DNA from: CAYWFP01 sp964457365
Lineage (GTDB): Bacteria; Planctomycetota; SZUA-567
NCBI GenBank assembly: GCA_964457365.1
Contig: CAYWFP010000015.1
Coordinates: 1 to 53,399, forward strand
Length of the DNA stretch: 53,399 nucleotides
Direction: 5' to 3'
Numbering within the stretch: position 1 is the stretch's first letter; the number at the start of each line of letters is the position of its first letter. Both the position numbers and the translations under genes were made by a program. Below are positions 1-11,309 of this stretch, one piece after another. The notes beneath the pieces are model-generated. The model made no database searches, was not told where the DNA came from, and was given only the letters and a program-made list of their open reading frames with translations.

Positions 1-2
1 AG

Positions 3-983
<981 letters not shown>

Positions 984-1028
984 GATTCGCCCCTCGCGGG
1001 CGGTTGACAAGCGCAAGGAGCAGGGATA

Positions 1029-1337
1029 ATGGCCAAGAGCAAGAAATCGGAAATCGAGTTGCAGCCCCTGGACGACCGTATCGTCGTGCAGCGCGTGGAA
1101 GCCGAGGAGAAGACCGCCGGCGGTATCATCCTGCCGGAGAACGCCAAGGAGAAGCCCCAGGAGGGGAAAGTCATCGCCGTGGGTCCGGGCAAGATGCTCG
1201 ACAGCGGCGAGCGCGCCAAGCCCGATGTCAAGAAGGGCGACCGTGTTCTCTTCGGCAAGTACAGCGGCACCGAGGTCAAGGTGGCGGGCGAGGAGTATCT
1301 GATCATGCGCGAGAGCGACCTGCTCGCCAAGCTGTAG
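1029..1337 (+). CDS. groES: Co-chaperonin GroES
   Basis: This 102-residue protein is the heptameric lid of the GroEL chamber. It has the GroES start LQPLDDRIVVQRVEAEEKTAGGI, whose mobile loop ends in GGIILPE, then the VIAVGPGK strand, KKGDRVLFGKYSGTEV and a final EYLIMRESDLLAKL. Length is close to the usual 95-100. The extra residues are a short lysine-rich N-terminus. An AAGGAG ribosome site at 1015-1020 supports the ATG at 1029. It sits between two groEL genes and must serve one or both of them. No CIRCE operator was found around it in this window. Confidence 0.98.
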   Translation: MAKSKKSEIELQPLDDRIVVQRVEAEEKTAGGIILPENAKEKPQEGKVIAVGPGKMLDSGERAKPDVKKGDRVLFGKYSGTEVKVAGEEYLIMRESDLLAKL

Positions 1338-1389
1338 AACGTTACCCGCATCGGAGGGGCACGCCCCTTCCGCGACTGGAGGAGTGCAA

Positions 1390-3012
<1,623 letters not shown>

Positions 3013-3182
3013 CCTTTTTTCCCGCGGGAAAGGGGTCGGCATAATTGCGGCTTCGGGCCGCGGATCGCCGCCCCGGCGCGCCGGTACCTGCCGGGGCCGG
3101 GGCGGTGTGCTAGACGCGCCCGCTGTGGCGAATCGCTGTTTCGCCCGGAGTATAAGGCGGGCGCGCCCCGGGAGGGGGCGTC

Positions 3183-4337
3183 ATGAGCGACGGACGGGGT
3201 GCGATGGCGAAGCGAGACTACTACGAGATTCTCGACGTGTCGCGAGAGGCGTCTGAGGACGAGATCAAACGCGCCTACCGCAAGCTGGCCATGAAGCATC
3301 ACCCCGACCGCAATCCCGGCGACAAGGAGGCGGAACAGAAATTCAAGGAGGCCGCCGAAGCCTACGAGGTGCTGCACGATCCGGAGAAACGGCAGGCGTA
3401 CGATCGTTTCGGTCACGAAGGCGTCGGCGGCGCGGGGCAGCAGTTCACCAACTTCGAGGACATCTTCTCCCACTTCTCCGACATCTTCGGCGGCGGCTCG
3501 ATCTTCGACGGCATCTTCGGCGGCATGGGCGGTCCCGGCGGCGGTCGCAGCCGGGTGCGCGCGGGCAACTCGCTCAAATGCCGCGTCAACATCTCCTTCA
3601 AGGAGGCGGCTTTCGGCTGCCACAAGACGATCGAGCTCAACCGCAACGAGACCTGCGGCACCTGCCGCGGCAGCGGCGCGGCGGCCGGCACTCAACCTCA
3701 GGTCTGCTCTACCTGCCAGGGCAAGGGGCAGGTATTCCGTACGCAAGGGTTCTTCTCCGTGGCCACGACCTGCCCCAACTGCCACGGCAAGGGCGTGCAT
3801 ATCGCCAGTCCCTGCGGCGACTGCAGGGGCTCGGGCTTCATCACCAAGAAGGTTCGCATCCGGGTCAATATTCCGCCCGGGGTGGAGGACGGCACGCGTC
3901 TGCGCATTCCCGACGAAGGCGAGCCCAGTCTCAGCGGCGGGCCCCGGGGCGATCTGTTCTGCTACGTCTACGTCGAGGAGGACCGCTTCTTCCATCGCGC
4001 GGGCGACGATGTGGTCTGCGAGGTGCCGGTCACCTTCTCGCAGGTGGCGCTCGGAGCGACCATCGAGGTGCCGACGTTGCGCGGCAAGGCGCAGGTGAAG
4101 ATCCCGCCCGGCACTCAGAGCGGGCAGATCTTCCGCCTCCGGGGCCAGGGCTTCTCGCACATCCGCGGCTACGGCCAGGGCGATCAGATCGTGCAGGTGG
4201 TCGTCGAGACACCGAAGAAGCTGACCCGGCGGCAGCGGGAACTGCTGGAGGAGCTGGCTTCGATCGAGCACAAGAACGTCAGCGAGAACCGGCAGAGCTT
4301 TCTCGATACGATCAAGCGGTATTTCACCGAGGAGTAG
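3183..4337 (+). CDS. dnaJ: Chaperone DnaJ (type I Hsp40)
   Basis: This DnaK co-chaperone stimulates DnaK ATPase and delivers unfolded clients. Domains in order are the J domain with HPD at residues 40-42, a Gly/Phe region with GGGSIFDGIFGGMGG, four CxxCxGxG zinc repeats (CGTCRGSG, CSTCQGKG, CPNCHGKG, CGDCRGSG) and the C-terminal substrate domain. The 384-residue length is normal for type I DnaJ. GGAGG at 3171-3175 favours the ATG at 3183. An ATG at 3204 (MAKRDYYEIL) is the start conserved in the family and is the alternative. grpE follows after 9 bases. dnaK itself is not in this window. Confidence 0.98.
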   Translation: MSDGRGAMAKRDYYEILDVSREASEDEIKRAYRKLAMKHHPDRNPGDKEAEQKFKEAAEAYEVLHDPEKRQAYDRFGHEGVGGAGQQFTNFEDIFSHFSDIFGGGSIFDGIFGGMGGPGGGRSRVRAGNSLKCRVNISFKEAAFGCHKTIELNRNETCGTCRGSGAAAGTQPQVCSTCQGKGQVFRTQGFFSVATTCPNCHGKGVHIASPCGDCRGSGFITKKVRIRVNIPPGVEDGTRLRIPDEGEPSLSGGPRGDLFCYVYVEEDRFFHRAGDDVVCEVPVTFSQVALGATIEVPTLRGKAQVKIPPGTQSGQIFRLRGQGFSHIRGYGQGDQIVQVVVETPKKLTRRQRELLEELASIEHKNVSENRQSFLDTIKRYFTEE

Positions 4338-4346
4338 AACACGGCT

Positions 4347-5033
4347 ATGCCCGAAGAGAAGGAACCAGATCAGGCCGAAGAGACTCCGGCGGAGATGCCG
4401 TCGGACGAGCCGGGCGGTGAGGCGACGCCTTCGTCGGAGGCCGATACGGTGGCGCTGCCTTCGGGGGCGCGCTCGCCGCGCGGCAGGGCGGCCTCGGCTT
4501 ACCAGAAGGCGCAGGAAGGCCAGGCGCCGGCGGAGCCGGCCGAAGCCGAGGAAGATTACAAGGCCCTCGCGCAGCGGACGGCGGCGGATTTCGACAACTA
4601 TCGCAAGCGGGTCGCGCGCGAGAAACGCGAGTGGAAGCGGCAGGCGCTGGCGGACTTCCTCAGGGAGTTTCTCCCCGCCTTCGACGACCTGGACCGCGCC
4701 ATCGCCGAGGGCGAGAAACACGACAGCTACGAAGTGCTGCACGAAGGCGTCAAGCTGGTGCGCGGAAATTTGTGGAAGGCGATGCATCGCGAAGGCGTCG
4801 ACGAGATCCCGGCGCTGGGACAGAAATTCGACCCGCGGCTGCACGAGGCGATGACCGCCGTTCCCACCGACGCGCACGAGCCGAACACGGTGATCGAGGT
4901 CTTCCAGGCCGGGTACCGGGTGGACGAATTCGTCATTCGGCCGTCCAAGGTGGTGGTTTCCGCCGCGCCGGTGGCGACGAGTGCCGAGGCAGATAATCCG
5001 GCAGAGAAGGACGAAGAAGCGAAAAAGGACTAG
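4347..5033 (+). CDS. grpE: Nucleotide exchange factor GrpE
   Basis: GrpE releases ADP from DnaK. The protein (228 residues) starts with an acidic, low-complexity tail of about 65 residues and then shows the GrpE core: DYKALAQRTAADFDNYRKRV, a long charged helix, FLPAFDDLDRAI, and the C-terminal beta wing with HEAMTAVPTD and VFQAGYRVDEFVIRPSKVVV. It lies 9 bases after dnaJ, and a GAGGAG ribosome site overlaps the end of dnaJ, so the two are probably co-translated. The C-terminus adds an acidic and lysine-rich tail of about 20 residues. Confidence 0.97.
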   Translation: MPEEKEPDQAEETPAEMPSDEPGGEATPSSEADTVALPSGARSPRGRAASAYQKAQEGQAPAEPAEAEEDYKALAQRTAADFDNYRKRVAREKREWKRQALADFLREFLPAFDDLDRAIAEGEKHDSYEVLHEGVKLVRGNLWKAMHREGVDEIPALGQKFDPRLHEAMTAVPTDAHEPNTVIEVFQAGYRVDEFVIRPSKVVVSAAPVATSAEADNPAEKDEEAKKD

Positions 5034-5098
5034 CCAGCGGGTGGCCGGGCGTGTATGCTGAGACGCCTTACGCTGGCGACGAACGAGAGGAGCGCACC

Positions 5099-5401
5099 AT
5101 GCCGACCTACGATTACGAATGCGAGGCCTGTGAACACACGTTCGAGCAGTTCCAGTCGATGAGCGACAAGCCGCTGAAGAAGTGCCCGGTCTGCGGCAAG
5201 CGCAAGCTCCAGCGGCTCGTCGGCGCGGGCGCAGGCATCATTTTCAAAGGCAGCGGTTTCTACGAAACCGACTACAAGCGCGCCGGCCAGAAATCCCAGA
5301 GCAAGGGCGAGACGAAGATCGAGTCGAAAACCGAAGCGAAGTCCGAGACCGCGTCGCCGACCAAGAGCGAGACGAAGGCGTCGTCGAGCAAGAGCGACTG
5401 A
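5099..5401 (+). CDS. FmdB-family zinc-ribbon protein
   Basis: This small protein (100 residues) begins MPTYDYECEACEHTFEQFQSM and continues with KKCPVCGKRKLQRLV, the two CxxC pairs of the FmdB/CxxC_CXXC_SSSS zinc-ribbon family. The second half is a lysine, serine, threonine and glutamate tail (KSETKASSSKSD) that looks disordered. A GAGAGGAG ribosome site at 5085-5092 fixes the start at 5099. Proteins of this family are common in anaerobes and their function is not settled. It is the last gene before a terminator, and a second family member lies at 13.5 kb on the other strand. Confidence 0.85.
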   Translation: MPTYDYECEACEHTFEQFQSMSDKPLKKCPVCGKRKLQRLVGAGAGIIFKGSGFYETDYKRAGQKSQSKGETKIESKTEAKSETASPTKSETKASSSKSD

Positions 5402-5446
5402 CGCGGCGCCGGGGCCGGCCGCCGGCCGGGTTGACCTTCAGATTAC

Positions 5447-5479
5447 AAGCCGGCAGTCCGCGACGGAGGCCGGCTTTTT
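5447..5479 (+). terminator. Intrinsic terminator of the chaperone block
   Basis: The 8-base arms AAGCCGGC (5447-5454) and GCCGGCTT (5469-5476) pair across a 14-base loop and run into five Ts at 5475-5479. The site lies 46 bases after the FmdB-family gene and reads in the same direction. Confidence 0.75.
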
Positions 5480-5560
5480 CGTTCGATCGCGCCGCGCCGC
5501 ACTTGCATTTCCCGCCTCACCCGCTTATGCTCGTCGCCGAATACGGAAGATAAACGGGAT

Positions 5561-6106
5561 ATGCGCATGGATGGCAGACCGATTCTCCTGGGTGTCACCG
5601 GCGGCATCGCCACGTACAAGGCCGCGGACCTCGCGAGCAGGCTGACCAGGGCCGGCGCCGCGGTCGACGTGATCATGACCGACGCGGCGACGAGGTTCGT
5701 CCAGCCGCTGACCTTCCAGACGCTGACGCGGCGACGGGTTCACGCCGGTCTGTGGGATACGCGCGAGGCGGAGGCCGGGCACATCCCGCTCGCGGAGCGG
5801 CCGGAACTGGTCATCCTCGCGCCGGCGACGGCGAACACGCTGGCCAGGTACGCGCTGGGATTGGCCGACAACCTGCTCTTGTGCACGCTGCTGGCGACGA
5901 AGGCGGCGGTGCTGGCCGCGCCGGCGATGAACAGCAACATGTGGAGCCACCCGGCGACGCAGAAGAACCTCTCGATCCTGCGCAAGCGCGGGGTGATGTT
6001 CGTCGGCCCGGGCGAGGGGCGTCTGGCGTGCGGCACCACCGGGCCCGGTCGCATGGCCGAGCCGGAAGAGATCTTCACCCGCGCGCGAGAGTATCTCAGC
6101 CGTTGA
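5561..6106 (+). CDS. coaC: Stand-alone phosphopantothenoylcysteine decarboxylase-type flavoprotein (CoaC)
   Basis: This is an HFCD-family flavoprotein of 181 residues. It matches the N-terminal (decarboxylase) half of CoaBC, which makes 4'-phosphopantetheine for coenzyme A. It shows the flavin-binding GVTGGIATYKAADL start, the ILAPATANTLARYALGLADN block and the substrate motif PAMNSNMW at residues 121-128, then GRLACGTTGPGRMAEPEEI. A candidate active-site His lies in AGHIPLAE. The CoaB synthetase half is absent and does not follow, so the enzyme is split in this organism. A second ATG at 5567 is an alternative start, because the ribosome site is weak. A URO-D-family gene follows after 20 bases. 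Confidence 0.88.
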   Translation: MRMDGRPILLGVTGGIATYKAADLASRLTRAGAAVDVIMTDAATRFVQPLTFQTLTRRRVHAGLWDTREAEAGHIPLAERPELVILAPATANTLARYALGLADNLLLCTLLATKAAVLAAPAMNSNMWSHPATQKNLSILRKRGVMFVGPGEGRLACGTTGPGRMAEPEEIFTRAREYLSR

Positions 6107-6126
6107 ACGACCGCCGAGGGAGCGCG

Positions 6127-7218
6127 ATGACATCCGAGATGACCGCGAAGGAGCGCTTGGAAGCCGCGCTCGAGAATCGCCCCGTCGATTACCTGCCGTT
6201 CTCGCCGTTTTTGGCATATCTATGGTCCAGCCTCGACGAGGCGACGCAGCGGGTCGGACCACTCGCTTACCTGCAGCGCGTGGGCGCGACGCCCTTGTGG
6301 CGCGGGGCGCCGTGCCCGGTGAAGGCGATCCCGCCGGAACTCCGGACGCGGTCGTTCGAGGAGAACGGCCGCACGGTCACCGAGACGGTGACGCCGGTGG
6401 GGACGCTGCGCGAAGCCCGCAAGGGAAGTGACTCCGGCAACACGAGTTTCCTGATCGAGCATTCGCTGAAGGAGGAAGAGGACTTCAAGGTGCTGACGTG
6501 GATCGAGGAGCATACGAAATTCGAGATCGACCGCGAGCCGGTCGAGAACCACCTGAACGGCGCCGGCGGCGAGGGCCTCTCGATCGGGATGCTGATCCCG
6601 CGTTGCAAATCCGCCTACCAGAGCCTGGTCGAGCATCACGTCGGCACCGAGGAACTGATCTACGCGCTGGAGGATTACCCCGAAACGGTGGACGCGCTCT
6701 GGCGCGTCATGGTCGAGAACGACCTGCAGGCGGTGCGCCTGGCCATGGAGGCGGACTGCTACGACTACTACCTTACCTGGGAGGATTCGAGCACGCAGAA
6801 CTACTCGCCCGCCCAGTACGACCGGTTCATCGGCGCGGAGATCCGCGAGTGGTGCAAGACCCTCGCCGCGCACGGCAAGCGCTATGTCCAGCACGCCTGC
6901 GGTCACGTGAAGGATCTGGTCGGCCGCATGAAAGACACCGGTGCCTGCGCGGTCGAGAGCATCTCGCCGCCGCCGACCGGGAACGTCACCATCGCCGAGG
7001 CACGCGCCGCCGTCGGCGGCGACTTCGGCATTATCGGCGGGATCGAGCCGACGGCGTTCCTGAATCTCTCGCTCGAGGAACTGGGGCCGTACTGCGAGCA
7101 GGTCATCGCCGAGGGCAGAGGCGGGCCGTTCGTGCTGGCCAACTCCGATTCGTGCCCGCCGGGCGTGACCGAGGAGAAGATGCGCCTGATGGCGGAGGTG
7201 GCCAAGGGGTACCGCTAA
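6127..7218 (+). CDS. URO-D-family protein (methyltransferase-like)
   Basis: This 363-residue protein has the uroporphyrinogen decarboxylase (URO-D) fold as used by MtaA/CmuA-type methyltransferases: a start MTAKERLEAALENRPVDYLPF, a middle DYYLTWEDSSTQNYSP segment, YVQHACGHVKDLVGRM, and an end VLANSDSCPPGVTEEKM. A true heme-pathway HemE is unlikely, because the N-terminal porphyrin-site arginine motif of HemE is not evident. HACGH and the late Cys are candidate zinc or cobalamin-partner ligands. GAGGGAG precedes the ATG. It probably shares a transcript with the coaC-type gene upstream. Substrate unknown. A second, distant member is at 17.6-18.7 kb. Confidence 0.82.
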   Translation: MTSEMTAKERLEAALENRPVDYLPFSPFLAYLWSSLDEATQRVGPLAYLQRVGATPLWRGAPCPVKAIPPELRTRSFEENGRTVTETVTPVGTLREARKGSDSGNTSFLIEHSLKEEEDFKVLTWIEEHTKFEIDREPVENHLNGAGGEGLSIGMLIPRCKSAYQSLVEHHVGTEELIYALEDYPETVDALWRVMVENDLQAVRLAMEADCYDYYLTWEDSSTQNYSPAQYDRFIGAEIREWCKTLAAHGKRYVQHACGHVKDLVGRMKDTGACAVESISPPPTGNVTIAEARAAVGGDFGIIGGIEPTAFLNLSLEELGPYCEQVIAEGRGGPFVLANSDSCPPGVTEEKMRLMAEVAKGYR

Positions 7219-7221
7219 TCC

Positions 7222-8154
7222 CTACCCGAACTTTTCGCGGTAGCGCTGGACGAATTCCTTCAGGAAGAGATCGAGATAGTTCGGTGCGAAGGCCGAGGCG
7301 TGCGGCATGAGAAGCACGTTTTCGCATTCCCGCAGCGGCGAATCCGCCGACAGCGGTTCGGTCGCGAAGACGTCGAGGTACGCCCCGGCGATGCGCTTCT
7401 CGCCCAGGGCCTGCGCCAGCGCGGTCTCGTCGATGGCGTTGCCGCGCCCGACGTTGTAGACGGCGGCGCGAGACGGCAGGCAGGCCAGTTCCCCGGCGCC
7501 GACGAGGCGGTCCGTGCCGGTGTCCGAGGGCAGCGCCAGGATCAGGTGGTCGGCCTCCCCGAGCGCCTCGGTGAACCGGTCCATCAGCACGATCCGGTCG
7601 TGGACGTCGAAGTACTCCGGCAGGCGCGCGGGGGTACGCTTGATCCCGGTGATGCGCATGCCGAAGCGCTTGGCGAAGCGGCCGATCCAGCGGCCGATGT
7701 TGCCGAAGCCGAGAATCACCGCATGTTCGCCGGCAAGGGTCTTCATCTCTCCGGCCAGCGCCGATCGCGGCCATAGGTCCGTCCCGCGCAGCCGGTGGGT
7801 CGTCAGGATGCCGCGGTTGTGCGCGAGCATCATCGCCAGCACCGTCTCGCCCATAATCTCGCCGTGGAAGGCGCCGTGCATGACCTCCACGCCCGGGAGC
7901 GGATGCGCGTTGAAATACTCCCGCCCGGCGGCCGGGGTAGCCAGCCACTTCAGGTTCTCGGCCTGGTCGACCCAGGCTTGTTCGCAGCGCCAGGCGACGG
8001 CGATCTCCGCGCCGCGCAAGGCCCCGGCGAAGGACTCGGCGTCGCGGCAGTGGACGATATCGGCCTCGGGCAGGGCTGCGCGCAGCCGCTCGGCCTGCGC
8101 TTCCTCGAGGCGGAAACACGGTAACTCATTGTGCAGGAAGACGGCGATACGCAT
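7222..8154 (-). CDS. D-2-hydroxyacid dehydrogenase
   Basis: This NAD(P)-dependent oxidoreductase has 310 residues, a typical length for the D-isomer-specific 2-hydroxyacid dehydrogenases. The Rossmann motif GFGNIGRW starts at residue 149. Candidate catalytic residues are Arg237 (in NVGRG), Glu266 (in DVFATEP) and His285 (in MPHASA), in the order and spacing of the family. Such enzymes interconvert 2-keto and D-2-hydroxy acids such as glyoxylate or hydroxypyruvate; the exact substrate cannot be read. The gene converges on the URO-D gene with only three bases between the two stop codons. Confidence 0.9.
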   Translation of the reverse strand: MRIAVFLHNELPCFRLEEAQAERLRAALPEADIVHCRDAESFAGALRGAEIAVAWRCEQAWVDQAENLKWLATPAAGREYFNAHPLPGVEVMHGAFHGEIMGETVLAMMLAHNRGILTTHRLRGTDLWPRSALAGEMKTLAGEHAVILGFGNIGRWIGRFAKRFGMRITGIKRTPARLPEYFDVHDRIVLMDRFTEALGEADHLILALPSDTGTDRLVGAGELACLPSRAAVYNVGRGNAIDETALAQALGEKRIAGAYLDVFATEPLSADSPLRECENVLLMPHASAFAPNYLDLFLKEFVQRYREKFG

Positions 8155-8180
8155 GCGTTCTCCTCGACAAGGGCGATATC

Positions 8181-8210
8181 AGCCTACGCGCGGGGCGCGG
8201 ATGCTGTCAA
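8181..8210 (-). promoter_or_regulatory. Predicted sigma-70 promoter for the D-2-hydroxyacid dehydrogenase
   Basis: On the minus strand a perfect -35 TTGACA (8210-8205) is followed after 18 bases by TAGGCT (8186-8181). The start codon lies about 27 bases further on. Confidence 0.45.
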
Positions 8211-8289
8211 GGGCGGCGGTGCGGTCATGCGGGATAAGTTGAAAAGGGCTGCAGGCGATCTTCCGATCCGGTCGATCAATTGGATGGAA

Positions 8290-8309
8290 GTGTCCGCAGC
8301 GGCGGACAC
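8290..8309. repeat. 20-base perfect inverted repeat upstream of the TPR gene
   Basis: GTGTCCGC (8290-8297) and GCGGACAC (8302-8309) form an 8-base dyad around AGCG, 28 bases before the start codon at 8338. It may be an operator or an mRNA hairpin. There is no T tract, so it is not a terminator. Confidence 0.5.
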
Positions 8310-8337
8310 CGAGTGCGTTGATATCGGAGAGACCGGC

Positions 8338-10695
8338 ATGCCATCGAAATCGATCTGCCTGCTGCTACTCGTTTTGCTGATGCCGGGGGCGGCGCGGGGG
8401 GCTGCGGAGACAAAACGCGAAACCGTAGACGTCAGCCTCGCGGCGCTGATGGCAAACCCGGAAGCGTATGCCGGTCAGCGCGTGCGCTTCGCCTGCCGCC
8501 TCGCCAGGCGCGGCAATCTCTTCCGTCACGACGCGACGATTTTCAGCCCCGCGCGGCACCGGAACTACGCGGTCTGGCCGCTGGAGGCGGCGCTCTGGAA
8601 AGCGTCTGAGCGCGCGCGGTTGATGTCGACGCTCTATCTGGGGCGCCTCGACGCCGAGTTGACGGCGGTCATGGACAAGGTCGAGCGGTCCTATCGGTTG
8701 AATCCTCTGCGCGTAACCGGCGAGGTGGTTTCGGCTTACGCGAAGCTGCCGTGGATCCGTGCCGAGAAGGTCGAGATTCTGGACGAAACCGCAGCGCCGA
8801 TAGCGGTCAAGCAACTTTGCCTGCTGCTCGCGGCGGAGAGGTGTCTGGCCGACGGAGAACGCGAGCAGGCGGCGGCGATTTACCGTGACGCCCTGGCCGC
8901 GGGGCTGCCCGACGAGGCGGCGGCGCATGCGCGCATGCGACTGAGCGCCCGCGGCAATTCGAAAACGTCGACCGCCTCCGAGGCGTCGGTGCTGAAGGGC
9001 GACACCGAAGCCGCGCGCAAAGCCGCGACCGAAGCGGTGGATGAGGCCCGCGAGGCGGTGCGCGCGCGACGATACGCCGATGCGGTGCGGGCCTACATGC
9101 GCGCGATCCATCCTGACAGTCCGCTAGCCGAGGCGGCGTGGCTGCGGCTGGAGATCGGCGAGGTGTACGAGTCGCGCTACGACGAGACCGGCAGGGTGGA
9201 TCTGCTGGCTACGGCCGAACGCGAGTATGAGAAAGCCATGCAAGTTACCGGCGGACAGGACGCGCCGGCGCTGGCGCTGCTGGCGCGGATTTATTTCAAG
9301 CGCGAATGGCTCAGCGGCAGCGAGGATTACCCCAAGACCCGGCGGACGCTGGCGCGGTGTTTCGCGTTGCACCCGGAGCGCCCGGAGGCGAAGTTGACGC
9401 TGGCGCGGGTGCTCTCGGCGATGAAGAAGCCCGAGAAAGCGCACGAGACGCTGGTCGCGTTGATGGGGCGTTTCGCGCAGCGCGCGGAGTTTTGGCTGGC
9501 GCTGGGCGAGGCGTACGGCGGCGTCGGCAATAGTGACCAGGAATACCAGGCATATGCAAAGGCGGTGGAGTTGGCGCCCTTTCATCGCGCGGTTCTGGAG
9601 AAACACATGCGCCTGGCGCAGCGGCGCAAAGACTGGCGCAGCGCGCGGCAGAGCGCCGAAGCGCTGGTGGCGCGCTATCCCGACGAAGCTCGGTACCGCC
9701 TGGCGCTGGGGGAGATCCTGCTCGCGCGCGGGCGGCTGCAGCGCGCGGCTGCGTGCCTGATCCGGGCCGAACAGGCGCCGGGGTACGTCGGCGAGCAGGC
9801 CGGCGTCGCGCTCGCGCAGGCGTACCTGCGGCTGAAACGCCCCGAAGGCGCACGCCGCGCGGCGTATGCCGTTCTGCAACGCGCGCCCGGCAATGTCGCG
9901 GCGCAGGCGGTGCTGGCGATGCTGGACCTGCAGACCGATCCGCCCGGGACGATCCCCGAGTCGCCCATGGCCATGCAGGGCAAGCCTTCTCAGTGGAACG
10001 AGGTCAGAGGGGCGGACGATTCCGCGCGCATTCGCATCATCGCGCCGGTTTACGAGATGGAAGCGATGCACAAGCCGGTCGCGGTGGAAACCGAGCTCGA
10101 GCCGACGCCCGCGTCGGAGTCCGTGCCGCCGCTGGCGGAGACGCTGAGCGATATCACACAGAACGAGGGGGTTGACGCCGCGGAGGAAGATGAGGACGCG
10201 ACGAACGCCGAGGAAAGCCGGCGTCTGGAGGAAGAATTGACCCGGGTGGAAGAGAAACCGTCGGCCGAGAGCGATCCCTTCGGCGAGGAACTGGCGGCGG
10301 TGATGCTGGATCTGTCGCTGCCGGTGGCGATGCCGCAGAACAAGCCGGACGCTGCCAAAGCCGAGAAGGCCGCGGAGAAGGTGATGCTGCCCGAGGACGG
10401 CCCGGAGCTCGAAGCCGGCAGCTTGCCGCTGGAGGCGTTGACGTTCGAGACGCCTGTAGCGAAGAAGAATGAGACGCCTCTTGCGAAGGATCTTCCCGCG
10501 GCTTGTTCGGAAATCATGATCCGCGAGATCCCTGCACGCGACTCGACGCTGCCGGCGCCAGAGAGCGAAGCGGGATCCGTCACACCCGATGCGGAGAGCG
10601 ATTCGACGGTTGTCGACCAGGACGAAGCGGGTGCGGATAGGCCGGTGTCACAGCCCGAGAAAACGAACGGGGACCTGCCCGCCTGGGCGCAGTAG
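8338..10695 (+). CDS. Exported TPR-repeat protein
   Basis: The 785-residue protein starts with a signal peptide (MPSKSICLLLLVLLMPGAARG) and is therefore probably exported. Residues ~30-130 form an N-terminal domain of unknown type (NPEAYAGQRVRFACRLARRG onward). From about residue 200 to 545 the chain is alpha-helical TPR repeats, with pairs such as FWLALGEAYGGVGNSDQEYQ and YRLALGEILLARGRLQRAAA. The last 240 residues are acidic, proline- and alanine-rich, and look disordered. GGAGAG before the ATG at 8338 sets the start. TPR proteins scaffold other proteins. The partner is not evident, and the gene stands alone. Confidence 0.75.
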   Translation: MPSKSICLLLLVLLMPGAARGAAETKRETVDVSLAALMANPEAYAGQRVRFACRLARRGNLFRHDATIFSPARHRNYAVWPLEAALWKASERARLMSTLYLGRLDAELTAVMDKVERSYRLNPLRVTGEVVSAYAKLPWIRAEKVEILDETAAPIAVKQLCLLLAAERCLADGEREQAAAIYRDALAAGLPDEAAAHARMRLSARGNSKTSTASEASVLKGDTEAARKAATEAVDEAREAVRARRYADAVRAYMRAIHPDSPLAEAAWLRLEIGEVYESRYDETGRVDLLATAEREYEKAMQVTGGQDAPALALLARIYFKREWLSGSEDYPKTRRTLARCFALHPERPEAKLTLARVLSAMKKPEKAHETLVALMGRFAQRAEFWLALGEAYGGVGNSDQEYQAYAKAVELAPFHRAVLEKHMRLAQRRKDWRSARQSAEALVARYPDEARYRLALGEILLARGRLQRAAACLIRAEQAPGYVGEQAGVALAQAYLRLKRPEGARRAAYAVLQRAPGNVAAQAVLAMLDLQTDPPGTIPESPMAMQGKPSQWNEVRGADDSARIRIIAPVYEMEAMHKPVAVETELEPTPASESVPPLAETLSDITQNEGVDAAEEDEDATNAEESRRLEEELTRVEEKPSAESDPFGEELAAVMLDLSLPVAMPQNKPDAAKAEKAAEKVMLPEDGPELEAGSLPLEALTFETPVAKKNETPLAKDLPAACSEIMIREIPARDSTLPAPESEAGSVTPDAESDSTVVDQDEAGADRPVSQPEKTNGDLPAWAQ

Positions 10696-10824
10696 TTGGC
10701 GCGGATCTCTCACGTAACATTCTTATGCGAATACGACTTGCGTCAATCGGGCCGCAGCGGGAGGCATGCGCGCGCTGAGGCGGCGCCGGTCGATCGGCCC
10801 GAAGGCTTTCGCGTGGCTACGGTA

Positions 10825-10853
10825 TTGACGAGCAGGCCGAAATCGGCTAGTGT
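10825..10853 (+). promoter_or_regulatory. Predicted sigma-70 promoter for rpsU
   Basis: TTGACG (10825-10830), a 17-base spacer and TAGTGT (10848-10853) lie upstream of a hairpin with a T tract and then rpsU. Confidence 0.45.
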
Positions 10854-10864
10854 ATCGCATGGAT

Positions 10865-10896
10865 CACGGCACGCCGTGTGCCGCGGTCTTTTTTTT
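10865..10896 (+). terminator. Terminator-like hairpin in the rpsU leader
   Basis: CGGCAC and GTGCCG pair around a short loop, followed within a few bases by a run of Ts at about 10889-10896. It may end the TPR-gene transcript. If the promoter at 10825 is real, it lies just downstream of the transcription start and could instead attenuate rpsU. Confidence 0.55.
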
Positions 10897-10939
10897 GTTG
10901 TTGAATTACCTGATAACCGCGGAAAGGGGGTGAATTCGT

Positions 10940-11221
10940 TTGTTGCGTCTGGAACTGAAAAACGACGAGAACATCGACAAGGCGTTGCGCCGGTTCAAGA
11001 AGCTGTGTGACCGCGAGGGCTTGACGCGCGATATCCGCAAGTCGAGTTATTACGAGAAGCCGAGCGAGCGGAGCAAGCGCCAGAAGCGCGAGCAGGAGAA
11101 GGCTCGCGCCAAAGCGGTGCGCCTGGTGGAGAAGCGCAAGCAGAAGCAGCGCAAGCAGCGCGCCAAGGCGGCCAAGCTCGCGCGTCAGCGCATGGCCCGG
11201 AACAAGCAGCAGAGCGCGTAA
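10940..11221 (+). CDS. rpsU: 30S ribosomal protein S21 (bS21)
   Basis: bS21 binds the small ribosomal subunit near the anti-Shine-Dalgarno end of 16S rRNA. The core LELKNDENIDKALRRFKKLCDREGLTRDIRKSSYYEKPSERSKR matches the family. After it comes a very basic tail of about 35 residues (KRKQKQRKQRAKAAKLARQRMARNKQQ), which makes the protein 93 residues against the usual 60-70. The start is TTG at 10940, with a strong AAGGGGGTG ribosome site at 10924-10932. A TTG start with a strong ribosome site could serve feedback control. It has its own predicted promoter and terminator. Confidence 0.93.
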   Translation: MLRLELKNDENIDKALRRFKKLCDREGLTRDIRKSSYYEKPSERSKRQKREQEKARAKAVRLVEKRKQKQRKQRAKAAKLARQRMARNKQQSA

Positions 11222-11249
11222 CGCGACCCTTTTCGCAGCACCGAGATCG

Positions 11250-11275
11250 ACGGCCGGCTCAGCCCGGCCGTTTTT
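11250..11275 (+). terminator. Intrinsic terminator of rpsU
   Basis: ACGGCCGG (11250-11257) pairs with CCGGCCGT (11264-11271) and is followed by Ts at 11271-11275, 29 bases after the rpsU stop. Confidence 0.8.
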
Positions 11276-11309
11276 CATGGACGGGAGAAAACTTGCCGCC
11301 GGGTGAGGA

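Noticed and set aside
1004..1032. TTGACA-17-TAATGG promoter-like match before groES
   Set aside because: The would-be -10 box contains the groES ATG itself, so the transcript would start inside the gene. AAGGAG at 1015-1020 shows the site is a ribosome site.
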